Assembly (NCBI GenBank): GCA_004010935.1
Contig: CP026511.1
Span: 4,650,001 to 4,714,000, forward strand
Length of the DNA: 64,000 bases
Direction: 5' to 3'
From: Pseudomonadaceae bacterium SI-3
GTDB taxonomy: Bacteria > Pseudomonadota > Gammaproteobacteria > Pseudomonadales > Pseudomonadaceae
A program made the translations under genes and the position numbers. Positions 54,255-63,832 of the stretch are shown piece by piece. Each line of letters starts with the position of its first letter. Positions within the stretch are counted from its first letter, which is position 1. The notes under the pieces are model-generated. The model had not been told where the DNA came from. It worked only from the letters and a program-made list of their open reading frames with translations, and did no database searches.

Positions 54255-55175
54255 ATGCAGATCGATGAAGAACTCACGCTGAAAAAGCTGGAGGTGTTTC
54301 TGGCCTTCATGCGCAGCGGCAATCTGAGCAAAGCGGCCGCCGAGCTGAACACCAGCAATGTCAGCGTGCACCGCGCCATCCACTCATTGGAGAGCGCCCT
54401 GCGCTGCCCGCTGTTCAAGCACGAGGGGCGCAACCTGATCCCATTGGAGAGCGCCTACGTACTGGAAGAACGCGCGCAGAAGCTGGTTCAGGACGTGCTT
54501 GAGACGGTGCGCCAGACCCGGGAGGCGGCGGGGTTCTCGGCCGAGCGGTTCAAGCTCGGCGCGCTGTATTCGTTGACGGTGAAAACCGTGCCGCAGCTGA
54601 TCATGGGGCTGAAGCTGCGCCGTAGCGAACTCAACATCGACCTGATCCTCGGCTCCAACGTGGACCTTTTCTACAAACTGAAGAACATGGAGCTGGACGC
54701 GATCCTTGTGTCGCTCAACGACAGCGTCAGCCATGACCCGGACTGTGCACAGCTGCCCCTGTTTGCCGACGACATCTTCCTCGCCGCGCCGGCTGATTCG
54801 CCGTTCGCGCAACAGGCGGAAGTCGACTTGAGCGATCTGCGCGACGCCACCTTCATTACGCTTTCACAAGGCTTCGCCACCCATCAGGACGGCAATCGGG
54901 TATTCCAGCAGGCAGGCTTCGAGCCCAAGGTGGCGATGCAGGTCAATGACATTTTCACCTTGATGAGCATGGTCAATTCGGGGGTGGGCTATGCGCTATT
55001 GCCCGGTCGGGTGGGGATGGTCTACGAGGCGCGGGTCAAGCTGGTGCCGTTGCAGGCGCGGTATCACCTGCAACAGCACATCGGCGTGGTGTTTCTGAAG
55101 GCCAAGGAACGCGATCCCAACCTGCTCGCGCTCCTGGCCGAATGCCGCATGTACAGCCTCAAGAATCCAAGCTGA
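54255..55175 (+). CDS. mdcR: LysR-family regulator of malonate utilisation
   Basis: A 306-residue LysR regulator. Helix-turn-helix at about residues 8-60 (LKKLEVFLAFMRSGNLSKAA, LNTSNVSVHRAIHSLESAL) and a LysR substrate-binding domain (about 95-300). The N-terminal pattern and position, adjacent and convergent to the mdc genes, match MdcR, which activates malonate decarboxylase genes in response to malonate. It is the only plus-strand member of the locus and lies at the far end from the mdcA promoter. The gap to the end of mdcM is only 48 bases. Confidence 0.9.
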   Translation: MQIDEELTLKKLEVFLAFMRSGNLSKAAAELNTSNVSVHRAIHSLESALRCPLFKHEGRNLIPLESAYVLEERAQKLVQDVLETVRQTREAAGFSAERFKLGALYSLTVKTVPQLIMGLKLRRSELNIDLILGSNVDLFYKLKNMELDAILVSLNDSVSHDPDCAQLPLFADDIFLAAPADSPFAQQAEVDLSDLRDATFITLSQGFATHQDGNRVFQQAGFEPKVAMQVNDIFTLMSMVNSGVGYALLPGRVGMVYEARVKLVPLQARYHLQQHIGVVFLKAKERDPNLLALLAECRMYSLKNPS

Positions 55176-55223
55176 AACACGGGAGGATGGAAAATGGCAA
55201 CGCCTTTTCCACCTCCACGTCTA

Positions 55224-55988
55224 TCAGCCCAGCAGTCCGCGCATGATGAAGAACAGCAGCGACGGGCCAAGCAGGCAGCCGAGTGCGGTATAGAACGCCG
55301 CGGTGAGGCAACCGTAGGGCACCAGCTTGGCGTCGGTCGCCGCCAGTCCACCGGCGACGCCACTGGACGTGCCGATCAAGCCGCCGAAGATCACCGCCGC
55401 GCGCGGGTTGTTCAAACCGATCATCGGTGCGAAGAACGGCGTCGCGATCATCACCAGAATCGCCTTGACCAGGCCCGCCGCGATGGACAGCGCCATCACC
55501 TCCGAGCTGGCGCCAATCGCCGCGCCGGTTACCGGGCCGACGATGTACGTCACTGCGCCGGTGCCGATGGTGGTCAGACTGACCGCATCGGTGTAGCCGA
55601 ACGCCATGGCCACCGAGACGCCCGCAATAAACGACGAGAACACGCCGACGAACAATGCCAGCACGCCCACCATCCCGGCGCGCTTGAGTTCCTCGACGCT
55701 GACGCCGAAGCCAGTGGCGACAATTGCGAAGTCCCGCAGCATCGAGCCGCCCAGCAAGCCAATGCCGGAGAACAGCGCGATATCAACCAGGCCTTTCTGT
55801 CCGCCGGTCATCACGCCGCCGATGTAGGACAGCAACAGACCGATGAGGATGGCCACCGCCGAGCCGTGCAGACGACCCTTGGTGAGTTTGTCCGACAGCC
55901 AGTAGGAGAACCACATGGTGGCGCCGATGATGGCGAAGCCGCTGATCAGACCGTAGCCGGAGACGACCTTGAGTAGAGATTCGTACAT
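55224..55988 (-). CDS. mdcM: Malonate transporter subunit MadM-type
   Basis: A 254-residue inner-membrane protein with about eight hydrophobic helices, e.g. LISGFAIIGATMWFSYWL, AVAILIGLLLSYIGGVM, VGVLALFVGVFSSFIAGVSV and TAAFYTALGCLLGPSLLFF. It is the large subunit of the two-component MadLM malonate carrier (sodium-coupled in Malonomonas). ATG 55988 lies 3 bases after the end of mdcL, so the two are translated together. It is the last gene of the mdc row. Confidence 0.93.
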   Translation of the reverse strand: MYESLLKVVSGYGLISGFAIIGATMWFSYWLSDKLTKGRLHGSAVAILIGLLLSYIGGVMTGGQKGLVDIALFSGIGLLGGSMLRDFAIVATGFGVSVEELKRAGMVGVLALFVGVFSSFIAGVSVAMAFGYTDAVSLTTIGTGAVTYIVGPVTGAAIGASSEVMALSIAAGLVKAILVMIATPFFAPMIGLNNPRAAVIFGGLIGTSSGVAGGLAATDAKLVPYGCLTAAFYTALGCLLGPSLLFFIMRGLLG

Positions 55989-55991
55989 GGC

Positions 55992-56390
55992 TTAGCCCTC
56001 GTTGGTCAGTGGTTTGGCTTCATCGGCTTCAAGCTTTTTTCGGCCGATCCGGTCGAGCACCGGTACCAGGGCAAAGGCGATGGCCACCGCGGCGACGCCG
56101 GCGAGGATGGCCATCGGGCCACCGCTGAGGGCGCCATACACGTTCTGCTGCGCCGCCATGGCGACCACGATCGGGATGTAGACGGCGCTCCAGAACTTGA
56201 CGCCCTGCTCCGAATCCATCGTGAACAGGCCACGCGACTTGAGATAGCTGCCAAGCAGAATCAGTAGCACCATGGCGATACCGACGCCGCCGACGTTGGC
56301 AGGGACGCCAATCAGTTTGCCCAACAGTTCACCGACGAAGATGCCTGTCAGGGTGCACAAGGCCAGGAAGGCCACACCGAAGATAATCAT
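55992..56390 (-). CDS. mdcL: Malonate transporter subunit MadL-type
   Basis: A 132-residue inner-membrane protein with four hydrophobic helices (IIFGVAFLALCTLTGIFVG; GGVGIAMVLLILLGSYL; FWSAVYIPIVVAMAA; MAILAGVAAVAIAFALVPVL) and a charged C-terminus, the small subunit of MadLM. AGGA eight bases upstream supports ATG 56390. A 129-base gap separates it from mdcH, so it may have its own promoter or be reached by readthrough. Confidence 0.92.
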   Translation of the reverse strand: MIIFGVAFLALCTLTGIFVGELLGKLIGVPANVGGVGIAMVLLILLGSYLKSRGLFTMDSEQGVKFWSAVYIPIVVAMAAQQNVYGALSGGPMAILAGVAAVAIAFALVPVLDRIGRKKLEADEAKPLTNEG

Positions 56391-56519
56391 TGTTATTGTC
56401 CTTTTGGGTTGCGCTCAGGCCCGGTGCTACCGGCTCCGATGCGCGTGTGTTGTCGAGGTCGTTGTTTTTATCCATCGAACAGTGGCGAGTACGGCTCGCT
56501 CGCTCTGAATGCACGCGAT

Positions 56520-57446
56520 CTATCGGCTCTGGCTGCCCTCCTGACGCAGCAAGGCGTCCAGTGTGTCCAACCGGGCGCCGTCAAAGGCGATCAGCGTACC
56601 TTGTTCAAAAACCCGCCGCGCCAGGCCGGTCAGTACCGAGCCGGGGGGCAATTCGATATGCAAACGCACGCCGCGTTCGTAGGCGGTGCGCAGGGTGCCG
56701 TGCCAGTCGACGACGCGGCACATGTTGAAAGCCAGGTCGTCTCGCAGACGCTCAGCATCGAATACCGGGCGTGCTGACGAGCCGCTCAGATAGCGAATCC
56801 GCGGGGCACGCAGCTCGACGGCAGCAAAGGCTTCGGCAAGCTGCCGCGCCGGCTCCGCCAGAAGCGCGCAATGCGAGGGCACGCTCATCGCCAGGCGCCG
56901 CGCGCAGGAAGCACCAAGAGCCCTGGCGCGCACGGCCAACGCAGCCATGGCCGCATCGCTACCGGCAATCACGAGCTGGTTGTCGGCATTGATATTGGCC
57001 AGGTACACAGGTTCCTCGGCCTCGGCCAGCAGGCCTTCAACTGCAGTCAGTGACAGGCCGAGGATGGCCGTCATGCCGTAGCCTTGCGGGTAGGCCTGCT
57101 GCATCAGCTCACCGCGCAGCGCGACCAGCCGCACGGCGTCCCGATAGTCCAGCGAGCCGGCCACCACGGCTGCGGCGTAGGCGCCGATCGACAGACCTGC
57201 GACGTAGTCGGGCGCCTGGCCGCCCCGCATCAATAATCGAGCACCGGCAACACCGGCAATCAGCAGGCACAGCTGCACGGAACGGGTCGAAGCCAGAGCC
57301 GCTTCGCTGTCCAGCGTCAGCGCATCTTCGCCAAGCACATCGCTGGCCTGCTGCAGACAGTCCAGTACCTCCGGCTCCTGCGGTAGGCGATGCAACATGC
57401 CAGGCTTCTGCGCACCCTGGCCAGGAAAGGCGAACAGGCTGCTCAT
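56520..57446 (-). CDS. mdcH: Malonyl-CoA:ACP transacylase of malonate decarboxylase
   Basis: A 308-residue FabD-like acyltransferase that loads malonyl onto the decarboxylase carrier protein. GQGAQKPGML at the N-terminus, nucleophile Ser86 in GLSIG and the His in SVPSHCALL are the expected motifs. Unlike fatty-acid FabD it belongs to the mdc gene set, and its start overlaps the mdcG stop (ATGA), implying coupling. Last of the core mdcA-H genes before the transporter pair. Confidence 0.93.
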   Translation of the reverse strand: MSSLFAFPGQGAQKPGMLHRLPQEPEVLDCLQQASDVLGEDALTLDSEAALASTRSVQLCLLIAGVAGARLLMRGGQAPDYVAGLSIGAYAAAVVAGSLDYRDAVRLVALRGELMQQAYPQGYGMTAILGLSLTAVEGLLAEAEEPVYLANINADNQLVIAGSDAAMAALAVRARALGASCARRLAMSVPSHCALLAEPARQLAEAFAAVELRAPRIRYLSGSSARPVFDAERLRDDLAFNMCRVVDWHGTLRTAYERGVRLHIELPPGSVLTGLARRVFEQGTLIAFDGARLDTLDALLRQEGSQSR

Positions 57447-58063
57447 GCGGCCAGCTCCTCAGGGGCCCACGGATCGCGTACAAGCCGCGCGCCGGTAGCG
57501 CACTTGACCAACACTCGGGGCGAGTGACCGGCCCATTCGCGCAAGGCAATCGCACCGGCGGGGGTTTCCAGCTGCATATCGACGCGGCAAGGCGCCTCGT
57601 CTAACAAGCGCTGGAGTTCCCGCGCTCTGGGGCGTGAGAGCGCCAGGGGCGTGCGCAGCAAGAGATCGAGGTCGCTGTCGGCATGGGCCGTCGGCAGCCC
57701 GGTCGCCAGTTGGTAGCCGACCGAACCCGTGACACCCCAGCACAGACCGAGCACATCGAGCGCTGGCTTCAGCTCAGCCAGCGCACACAGCGCCGGTAGT
57801 TCGGTAATGGGCAGCCGCTCGACAAGCTGCTCCGGACGCACGCGCCTCAGCACCGCGCTCGCCACCATCACCGAGGCGTAGCGCTCTTCACGGCGGCTGC
57901 CGCGTAGGCCCACCGCAATCTGACCGCTTGCCACCACGGCCCGGCGGACCACGACCGGCTGGCCGGCATCGACCACCTGACGCGCCCAATCGGGCGCATC
58001 TGCGGGCAACTGCGCTGGGGTCATGCCCCAGAGCAGGTCATGGGGGCGTGTCATGTCATGCAT
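57443..58063 (-). CDS. mdcG: Phosphoribosyl-dephospho-CoA transferase
   Basis: A 206-residue nucleotidyltransferase that attaches the 2'-(5''-triphosphoribosyl)-3'-dephospho-CoA prosthetic group to MdcC. The polymerase-beta-like site is visible: GSVGYQLATG and Asp129/Asp131/Asp133 in HADSDLDLLLR. AGGAGG six bases upstream fixes ATG 58063; an in-frame ATG three codons later is possible. It lies 71 bases after mdcE and overlaps mdcH. Confidence 0.92.
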   Translation of the reverse strand: MHDMTRPHDLLWGMTPAQLPADAPDWARQVVDAGQPVVVRRAVVASGQIAVGLRGSRREERYASVMVASAVLRRVRPEQLVERLPITELPALCALAELKPALDVLGLCWGVTGSVGYQLATGLPTAHADSDLDLLLRTPLALSRPRARELQRLLDEAPCRVDMQLETPAGAIALREWAGHSPRVLVKCATGARLVRDPWAPEELAA

Positions 58064-58134
58064 CTACAGCCTCCTCGTGATTGTTGTTGTCGAGTGCTGA
58101 GTTCGTTTGGCGAGTGGCGCCCGCTACGTTTTGC

Positions 58135-58920
58135 CTACCACTGCTCACGCAGCAGGTCGCGCACACGCGACGAGGCCTCACGGTTCGGCGCGCCGAGACG
58201 ACCGCGCAGGTCAGTGCTGTTGCCGATGTCTGCGACGGCCTGCTGTAGGCGGTCACGCACCTGCTGCAGATCACCGGCTGACGGCTGCTCGATGCTGTCC
58301 ACCGAGAGGGTTTCCCAGAGCAAACCGAGGGTCGCGTAGTTGTCGATGTCATAGGCCATCGGCGGCACCGATTCGGCCAGGGCTTCCAGCTCCTCGACGC
58401 TGCGCAGGGTGATACGCGCCGCGGCGGCCTTGCCCATGGCATGCACCATCACGCCCGGATCGCGCAGGGCGATGATCCGCTGGGCCTGATAACCGTGGGC
58501 CAGAAAGGCTCCGGACATCGCCTTGCCCACCAGCAACGAGACCACCGGATGCCCAGCCAGGCGCGCCCGGGCATAACCGTCCACCGCACCGGCCAGCGCC
58601 TGATGGATGCCCAGCGCCTCCTCGCGACGGCCATAGGCCTGGCTCGGCACGTCGACGATGGCGACCACCACGCGCTTGTCCGCCTTGTCGCGGTCCGCCT
58701 CGATTACCTCGTCCAGCGCCTGACCCAGCGCCCAGCCTTCCAACAGGCCGACCTCGCCGTTGCGCGCGCGCGGGAAGGGATTCTCGGGATCCGGCACCAC
58801 GGCGATATAGCGGGCGGTACGGTCAGCGAGGGTGCCATCGACCACCTTTACCGAGGCCGGGTAGCCCGCCAGTGCCTGACCGCCGGCCAAGGCTTGCAAC
58901 CAGTTCAGTCCACGGCTCAT
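58135..58920 (-). CDS. mdcE: Malonate decarboxylase gamma subunit
   Basis: A 261-residue carboxyltransferase-like subunit; with MdcD it forms the malonyl-S-ACP decarboxylase. Crotonase-type features include RTARYIAVVPDPENPFPRAR, VAIVDVPSQAYGRREEALGIH and SLLVGKAMSGAFLAHGYQA. Length is normal. Its ATG overlaps the mdcD stop (ATGA), the expected coupling of two subunits made in equal amounts. Confidence 0.93.
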   Translation of the reverse strand: MSRGLNWLQALAGGQALAGYPASVKVVDGTLADRTARYIAVVPDPENPFPRARNGEVGLLEGWALGQALDEVIEADRDKADKRVVVAIVDVPSQAYGRREEALGIHQALAGAVDGYARARLAGHPVVSLLVGKAMSGAFLAHGYQAQRIIALRDPGVMVHAMGKAAAARITLRSVEELEALAESVPPMAYDIDNYATLGLLWETLSVDSIEQPSAGDLQQVRDRLQQAVADIGNSTDLRGRLGAPNREASSRVRDLLREQW

Positions 58921-59783
58921 TGGGCATCTCCTTCGTAGAGGGCACGCACGGCGGCAGCATCGAGCTGCGTGCGGGTATCAACGTCGGCCAGGCGCTGCAG
59001 AAACCAGGCATGGCGACGGCTACGTGGTTGAACGGGTCTGCCCAGGGCAAACAGCTCGTGCAGCTGCTCGCGAATGGCGTCGGTGTCGTCAGCGACGTAG
59101 GCATCCACCAAGCCGCTGGCATAGCGCTGCTCGCCGCCGGTCAGGCTCCAGATGAAGGGGCGGTCGCGGGAGTCGTACTCGTCGAGACCGGCTTCCTGCT
59201 CGATCACCTGCGGGCCGTTGAGGCCGACGCGGGCCTCACGGGTGACGACCAGATAACTGCACAGCCCGGCGGCGATGGACATGCCGCCGAAGCAGCCGAC
59301 GGAGCCGGCGACCACACCGATCACCGGCTGGTATTGGCGCAGCTCGACGATCGCCGCCTGGATTTCGGCGATCGCGGCCAGGCCCAGGTTGGCTTCCTGC
59401 AGGCGCACGCCGCCGGTTTCCAGCAAGAGCACGGCGCGGGTCGGGATGCCGTTGCGGTTGTCTTCGGCAGCCAGTTCCAGCGCGCCGGCGATCTTCGCGC
59501 CACCGACTTCGCCCATGCTGCCGCCCTGGAAGGCGCCTTCGATGGCGGCGATCACCGCCGGCTGGCCGTCGATGGTGCCCTTGGCGACCACCACGCCATC
59601 GTCAGCCTGGGTGACGATGCCCTGCTTCGGCAGCCAGGGTGAAGTGACACGGGCGAACGGATCGAGCAGTTCGCGAAAGCTACCCGCATCCAGCAGTGCG
59701 CGGGCACGCTGGCGGGCACCGAGTTCGACGAAGCTGCGCGACTCGAGTAAACGGGCCACGGTATTAGCGGACACATCAGTCAT
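58917..59783 (-). CDS. mdcD: Malonate decarboxylase beta subunit
   Basis: A 288-residue acetyl-CoA-carboxylase-like subunit of the malonyl decarboxylase pair. Signature stretches: SFVELGARQRARALLD, GSMGEVGGAKIAGALELA, LLETGGVRLQEANLGL and VGCFGGMSIAAGLCSYLV, the last giving an oxyanion-type glycine turn. It overlaps mdcC by 8 bases and mdcE by 4. Confidence 0.94.
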   Translation of the reverse strand: MTDVSANTVARLLESRSFVELGARQRARALLDAGSFRELLDPFARVTSPWLPKQGIVTQADDGVVVAKGTIDGQPAVIAAIEGAFQGGSMGEVGGAKIAGALELAAEDNRNGIPTRAVLLLETGGVRLQEANLGLAAIAEIQAAIVELRQYQPVIGVVAGSVGCFGGMSIAAGLCSYLVVTREARVGLNGPQVIEQEAGLDEYDSRDRPFIWSLTGGEQRYASGLVDAYVADDTDAIREQLHELFALGRPVQPRSRRHAWFLQRLADVDTRTQLDAAAVRALYEGDAQ

Positions 59784-60075
59784 GGCCGACCTCCTCCAGT
59801 CCCTGCTCCAGGCGCAGACGCACTACACCGGGCGTGGCCCCAAAATCGTGAATATCGATGTTCAGCGCCGGCAGGTTCTGCTCGCGGAACATCCGCTCGA
59901 ACAGTTGCTGCCAACGTTGCTCGGCGCCATTGACCGAGGTGACCACCTGGATCGCCAGCTTGCCGGCCTGGCCGGGCTCGAGCAGCACTTCCAGATCGCC
60001 CGAGCCGACCACGCCGACCAGGGCCTTGCCGCGGGCGGGCTGCCCGGCGGGGAATTCGAAAGACAGGGTTTCCAT
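59776..60075 (-). CDS. mdcC: Malonate decarboxylase acyl carrier protein (delta subunit)
   Basis: A 99-residue carrier protein. Ser25 in VVGSGDLEVLLEP is the expected attachment site for the phosphoribosyl-dephospho-CoA group, which differs from the phosphopantetheine of normal ACPs. ATG 60075 is chosen because it gives METLSFEFPAGQPARGKALV, the family N-terminus; longer open frames upstream run through mdcB in a false frame. It starts 2 bases after mdcB and overlaps mdcD. Confidence 0.92.
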   Translation of the reverse strand: METLSFEFPAGQPARGKALVGVVGSGDLEVLLEPGQAGKLAIQVVTSVNGAEQRWQQLFERMFREQNLPALNIDIHDFGATPGVVRLRLEQGLEEVGHD

Positions 60076-60077
60076 GT

Positions 60078-60956
60078 TCAGTTGCTCCCAGTCGGCGCCG
60101 GCGCAAATGGCGCCAGGCGGTCGAGGAATAAGGTGGCGGCGAGCAGGTCGGCGGCGCCGCCTGGCGAGGCACGCAGTGACAACATCTGGCCTTCCAGTGC
60201 GCGCAGCTGGCGGCGCCCGGCGAGGCTGGCGCAACCGCCGGCAGCCAGCACGGCGCGAGCGCCCTGCTGCATGCGGGACAGGCCATCGAGGCCCGCGCGG
60301 TGCAGCACGCAGGTGTCGCTCAGCTCGGTCATGATCGCCAGCAGCGCATCGAGCCGGGCGTTCTGCTCACCTGCCCCGCCGCGGCGGCTCACCAGCAGTT
60401 GTGGCAGGCCCTGTTCGATGACGGCAGGAAAGCCGTGCTGGGCCTGTTCCCGTGCACCGAGCACGCCATAGGTCCGGCAGACCCGCGCGCCATGGCTGTG
60501 TGGGTTGTGCGGCGCAGCCGGGTCGCTCAAGCGGGCCAGTGCCGCGGCAGTTGCCGCAACGCCGCGGGCGTCGGGCGCGTCGATTTGCAGCGCCGCCGCC
60601 GCGCTGAGCAGCCCCAGCGCCCAGATCGCCCCGCGATGGGTGTTCACGCCGCCAGTGACGCGGAGCATGTCGGCTTCACCGTCCCGCCCCAGCTGGCCGA
60701 GGGTTTCGCGCAAGGGCTGGCCGACTTCGCCAAGCTGCTGCGCCGCTTCGGCCATCGCCTTGAACGTAGGCCACAGCGCATGGGCCGAGGCATGCATCAA
60801 GCCCAGGTGCAGGTCGTCATGCGCGCCGTTGTCGCGTCGATCGACCAGCCCCGGCTTGGGCGAGAGGTCGGCCTCGTCGATCAGCGCCTGCACCGCCAGG
60901 TCTGCCAGGCGCTCAGCCAGCGATGGCTGCGCCTGTCTTGCAATGAGTGCGCTCAT
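60078..60956 (-). CDS. mdcB: Triphosphoribosyl-dephospho-CoA synthase
   Basis: A 292-residue enzyme that makes the prosthetic-group precursor from ATP and dephospho-CoA, a CitG homologue. Motifs: [24 protein letters not shown] near the N-terminus and [19 protein letters not shown]. Its ATG (60956) overlaps the mdcA stop (TGATG); an alternative GTG is one codon earlier. With MdcG it equips MdcC. Confidence 0.93.
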   Translation of the reverse strand: MSALIARQAQPSLAERLADLAVQALIDEADLSPKPGLVDRRDNGAHDDLHLGLMHASAHALWPTFKAMAEAAQQLGEVGQPLRETLGQLGRDGEADMLRVTGGVNTHRGAIWALGLLSAAAALQIDAPDARGVAATAAALARLSDPAAPHNPHSHGARVCRTYGVLGAREQAQHGFPAVIEQGLPQLLVSRRGGAGEQNARLDALLAIMTELSDTCVLHRAGLDGLSRMQQGARAVLAAGGCASLAGRRQLRALEGQMLSLRASPGGAADLLAATLFLDRLAPFAPAPTGSN

Positions 60957-62623
60957 CACCAGCTCCTGAACTTGGCAGGCGGGTTGTAGAGGCCGCCGGA
61001 CCAGTCCACCAGCTCGGCGATGCTCTTCGCCGCCAGCAGCTCGCGAGTAGCGTCGTTGCGGCGGATGCCCAGATCTTCCGGCAGCGCGATCAGCCCTTCA
61101 CGGCGCATGCGCGCGGTGTCTTTCGGGTTGTGCCGCAGGCCGATGCTGGTGACGCCCGCCACCGCGGCGATCATCGCCTGGCGCTCTTCCAGCGAGCGCG
61201 CCTTGTACAGGTAGGCGATGCCTTCTTCGGTGAGCAGGTGAGTGACGTCGTCGCCGTAGATCATGATCGGCGCCAGCGGCATCCCGCTCTTCTTCGCCAC
61301 CTCGACCGCGTCGAGCTGCTCGACGAAGGTGGGTTTGCCGCCTTCCTGGAAGGTCTCGACCATTTGCACCACGAGCTTCTTGCCGCGCTCGAGCATGGTC
61401 ACCGGGGCTTCGCCGCCGGGCATGGCCATGTCCAGCCAGGCCGGAGTCGGGTGGCGGCGACCGCGCGGGTCGTGGCCCATGTTCGGCGCGCCGCCGAAAC
61501 CGGCCAGGCGGCCGCGGGTGACGGTAGAGGAATGCCCATCGCCATCGACCTGCAGGGTGGCGCCGATGAACAGGTCCACCGCGTACTGCCCGGCCAGCTG
61601 GCACATCATGCGGTTGGAGCGCATCGAGCCATCGCGCCCGGTGAAGAACACGTCCGGGCGCTGGGCAATGTAGTTCTCCATCCCCAGCTCGGTGCCGAAG
61701 CAGTGCACGCTCTCGACCCAGCCGGTCTCGATCGCCGGGATCAGCGTCGGGTGCGGGTTGAGCGTCCAGTTGCGGCAGATCTTGCCTTTCAGGCCGAGGG
61801 ACTCGCCGTAGGTCGGCAGGATCAGCTCGATGGCGGCGGTGTTGAAACCGATGCCGTGGTTGAGCGACTGCACGTTGTGTTTTTCATAGATGCCGCGGAT
61901 CGCCATCATCGCCATCAGCACGTGCACCGGCTTGATGTGGCGCGGGTCGCGGGTAAACAGCGGCTCGATGTAGAACGGCTTGTCGGCGACTACTACGAAA
62001 TCCACCCAGCTCGCCGGGATATCCACGCGTGGCAGCTCGTCGACGATCTCGTTGACCTGGAAGATGACGATGCCGTCGCTGAAGGCGGTCGGCTCGACCA
62101 GTGCGGGGGTGTCTTCGGTGCTGGGCCCGGTGAAGATGTTGCCGTGACGGTCGGCCTGGAAGCCGGCGACCAGCGCGACATTGGGAATCAGGTCCACCAA
62201 CAGGCGCGAATAGAGCTCGATGTAGGTGTGGATGGCGCCGACTTCCAGCAGCCCGTCTTCCAGCAGCTGGCTGATGCGCAAGCTCTGCGGACCGGCAAAG
62301 GAGAAGTCGAGCTTGCGCGCGATCTGCCGTTCGAACAGGTCCAGGTGCTCGGCGCGGCTAACGCTCGGCATGATCATGTGCAGGTCGTGCAGCTTGCCGG
62401 GGTCGGCCTGGGCCAGGGAGCGGGAGAGGAAGTCCGCCTGCTTCTGGTTATTGCCCTCGAGCACCACCCGATCACCGGGGGCGATCAGCAGTTCCAGGGC
62501 CTCGACGATCCGCTCGCTGGGCAGCACCACGCCATCGGCGAGGTTGCGCACCTGATCGAGACGCCGGGCTTTTTCAGCGCGACGACGCGACCACTGCGGC
62601 GGTGGGGAGATTGTTGTTGTCAT
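60956..62623 (-). CDS. mdcA: Malonate decarboxylase alpha subunit (acetyl-S-ACP:malonate ACP transferase)
   Basis: A 555-residue CoA-transferase-like subunit that exchanges acetyl for malonyl on the carrier protein, starting each cycle. Recognisable: [55 protein letters not shown] and [21 protein letters not shown] 62623 (GGAG five bases upstream) begins [20 protein letters not shown]; upstream open codons are not supported. First gene of the mdc operon; a palindrome at 62667-62684 lies 43 bases upstream. Confidence 0.94.
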   Translation of the reverse strand: MTTTISPPPQWSRRRAEKARRLDQVRNLADGVVLPSERIVEALELLIAPGDRVVLEGNNQKQADFLSRSLAQADPGKLHDLHMIMPSVSRAEHLDLFERQIARKLDFSFAGPQSLRISQLLEDGLLEVGAIHTYIELYSRLLVDLIPNVALVAGFQADRHGNIFTGPSTEDTPALVEPTAFSDGIVIFQVNEIVDELPRVDIPASWVDFVVVADKPFYIEPLFTRDPRHIKPVHVLMAMMAIRGIYEKHNVQSLNHGIGFNTAAIELILPTYGESLGLKGKICRNWTLNPHPTLIPAIETGWVESVHCFGTELGMENYIAQRPDVFFTGRDGSMRSNRMMCQLAGQYAVDLFIGATLQVDGDGHSSTVTRGRLAGFGGAPNMGHDPRGRRHPTPAWLDMAMPGGEAPVTMLERGKKLVVQMVETFQEGGKPTFVEQLDAVEVAKKSGMPLAPIMIYGDDVTHLLTEEGIAYLYKARSLEERQAMIAAVAGVTSIGLRHNPKDTARMRREGLIALPEDLGIRRNDATRELLAAKSIAELVDWSGGLYNPPAKFRSW

Positions 62624-62666
62624 GGCGACTCCACAGTATTTCCGCTTGTGGAGCGCACAGTAGGAA

Positions 62667-62684
62667 GATGACCGGAGGGTCATC
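62667..62684. promoter_or_regulatory. Palindrome upstream of mdcA, candidate MdcR site
   Basis: GATGACC-GGAG-GGTCATC, perfect 7-bp arms with a 4-base centre, 43 bases upstream of the mdcA ATG. On the minus strand TTGATT lies immediately upstream of it (62685-62690) and could be a -35 box. It contains a T-N11-A arrangement acceptable for a LysR-type regulator. Confidence 0.5.
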
Positions 62685-62739
62685 AATCAAGCGCAGAGGC
62701 GTTTCGTTACGCTGAGGTTAACGATGGCTCTGGATGGGC

Positions 62740-63177
62740 TCACAGCCAACCGAGCGCCACGCTGGCGAGCAGCACGTAGCGGCCGCCCTTGGCCAGGGTT
62801 ACCAACAAGAGGAAGCTCCACAGCGGTTCACGCAGCGTGCCAGCCACTACTGTCAGCGGGTCGCCGATGATGGGTACCCAGCTCAGCAGCAGCGACCAGC
62901 GGCCGAAGCGGTGATAACGGCGCTGGGCCCGTTCCAGCTGCTGCGCGCTGACGGGGAACCAGCGTTTGTTGCGCAGGCGTTCGATCGATCGGCCCAACAG
63001 CCAGTTGACCAATGAGCCCAGCACATTGCCCAGCGTGGCGACCGCCAGCAGACCTGTCAGCGAATAGCCGCCATGCAGCAACAGCCCGACCAGCACGGCC
63101 TCGGATTGAGCGGGTACCAGCGTAGCGGCGGCGAAGGCCGCGCCGAACAGGCCGAGGTAGGCAGTCAGGTCGAACAT
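62740..63177 (-). CDS. yqaA: YqaA-family (DedA/VTT-like) inner-membrane protein
   Basis: A 145-residue membrane protein with hydrophobic segments about 5-30 (LFGAAFAAATLVPAQSEAVLVGLL), 40-60 (LLAVATLGNVLGSLVNWLLG) and 92-140. Characteristic elements are the re-entrant-type LVPAQSEAVL, the NVLGSLVNWLLGR segment and GRWSLLLSWVPIIGDPLTVVAG. Family members are small relatives of DedA lipid-flipping proteins; the exact role is not established. It stands alone between mdcA and phnN. Confidence 0.85.
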   Translation of the reverse strand: MFDLTAYLGLFGAAFAAATLVPAQSEAVLVGLLLHGGYSLTGLLAVATLGNVLGSLVNWLLGRSIERLRNKRWFPVSAQQLERAQRRYHRFGRWSLLLSWVPIIGDPLTVVAGTLREPLWSFLLLVTLAKGGRYVLLASVALGWL

Positions 63178-63288
63178 TATGGAATGGTGGGCTCAGGCAT
63201 CGCCGATGCGACATAACGAGAAGGCATGATGAAAATCTGGCAGGCTGCAGCCTTGGCGTCACGCATGGCAAGGTAACAGAGGATTTTG

Positions 63289-63828
63289 ATGAAAGGCAGG
63301 TTGATCTACCTCATCGGCCCTTCCGGTTCCGGCAAGGACAGCGTGCTCGATGCGGCACGCGAAGCCCTGGCCGAGCGCGGCGTACGTATCGCACGGCGAG
63401 TCATCACGCGCTCGGCCGAAGCCGTGGGCGAATCTGCCGAAGCGGTCAGTCATGACGAGTTCGATCGTTTGGAGCGCGACGGTGCCTTTGCCATGAGCTG
63501 GCGCGCCAACGAACTCGCATACGGGATACCCATCCAGATCGACCAGTGGCTGGCCGCCGGTGAGGATGTGCTGGTCAACGGTTCGCGTGGCTATCTTGAG
63601 CAGGCGCGCCAGCGCTATCCCGACCTGCTGGCGGTGTTGCTCAGCGTACGCCCCGAGGTGCTGCGCCAACGGCTGCTCAAGCGCAACCGCGAAACGCCGG
63701 AGCAGATCGAAGCCCGCCTGGCGCGCAATGCGCGTTTCGAGGACTCGCTGGACGAACTCTTTCTACTGGACAACTCAGGCGATCTTCACGAGTCAGTGAG
63801 CAAGCTGCTGCGACTCATCGATCGTTAA
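63289..63828 (+). CDS. phnN: Ribose 1,5-bisphosphate phosphokinase
   Basis: A 179-residue P-loop kinase of the guanylate-kinase-like fold that phosphorylates ribose 1,5-bisphosphate to PRPP, the last step of the carbon-phosphorus lyase route. Walker A is GPSGSGKDS (10-18), and RRVITRSAEAVGE, SWRANELAYGIP and LLKRNRETPEQIEARLARN match PhnN. AGAGG six bases upstream supports ATG 63289; a TTG one codon earlier is possible. No other phn gene is within the window, so it is either a solitary copy or at the edge of a cluster beyond 64 kb. Confidence 0.88.
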   Translation: MKGRLIYLIGPSGSGKDSVLDAAREALAERGVRIARRVITRSAEAVGESAEAVSHDEFDRLERDGAFAMSWRANELAYGIPIQIDQWLAAGEDVLVNGSRGYLEQARQRYPDLLAVLLSVRPEVLRQRLLKRNRETPEQIEARLARNARFEDSLDELFLLDNSGDLHESVSKLLRLIDR

Positions 63829-63832
63829 CGCA

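Noticed and set aside
60947..62671. 574-codon plus-strand frame opposite mdcA
   Set aside because: Antisense shadow of mdcA.
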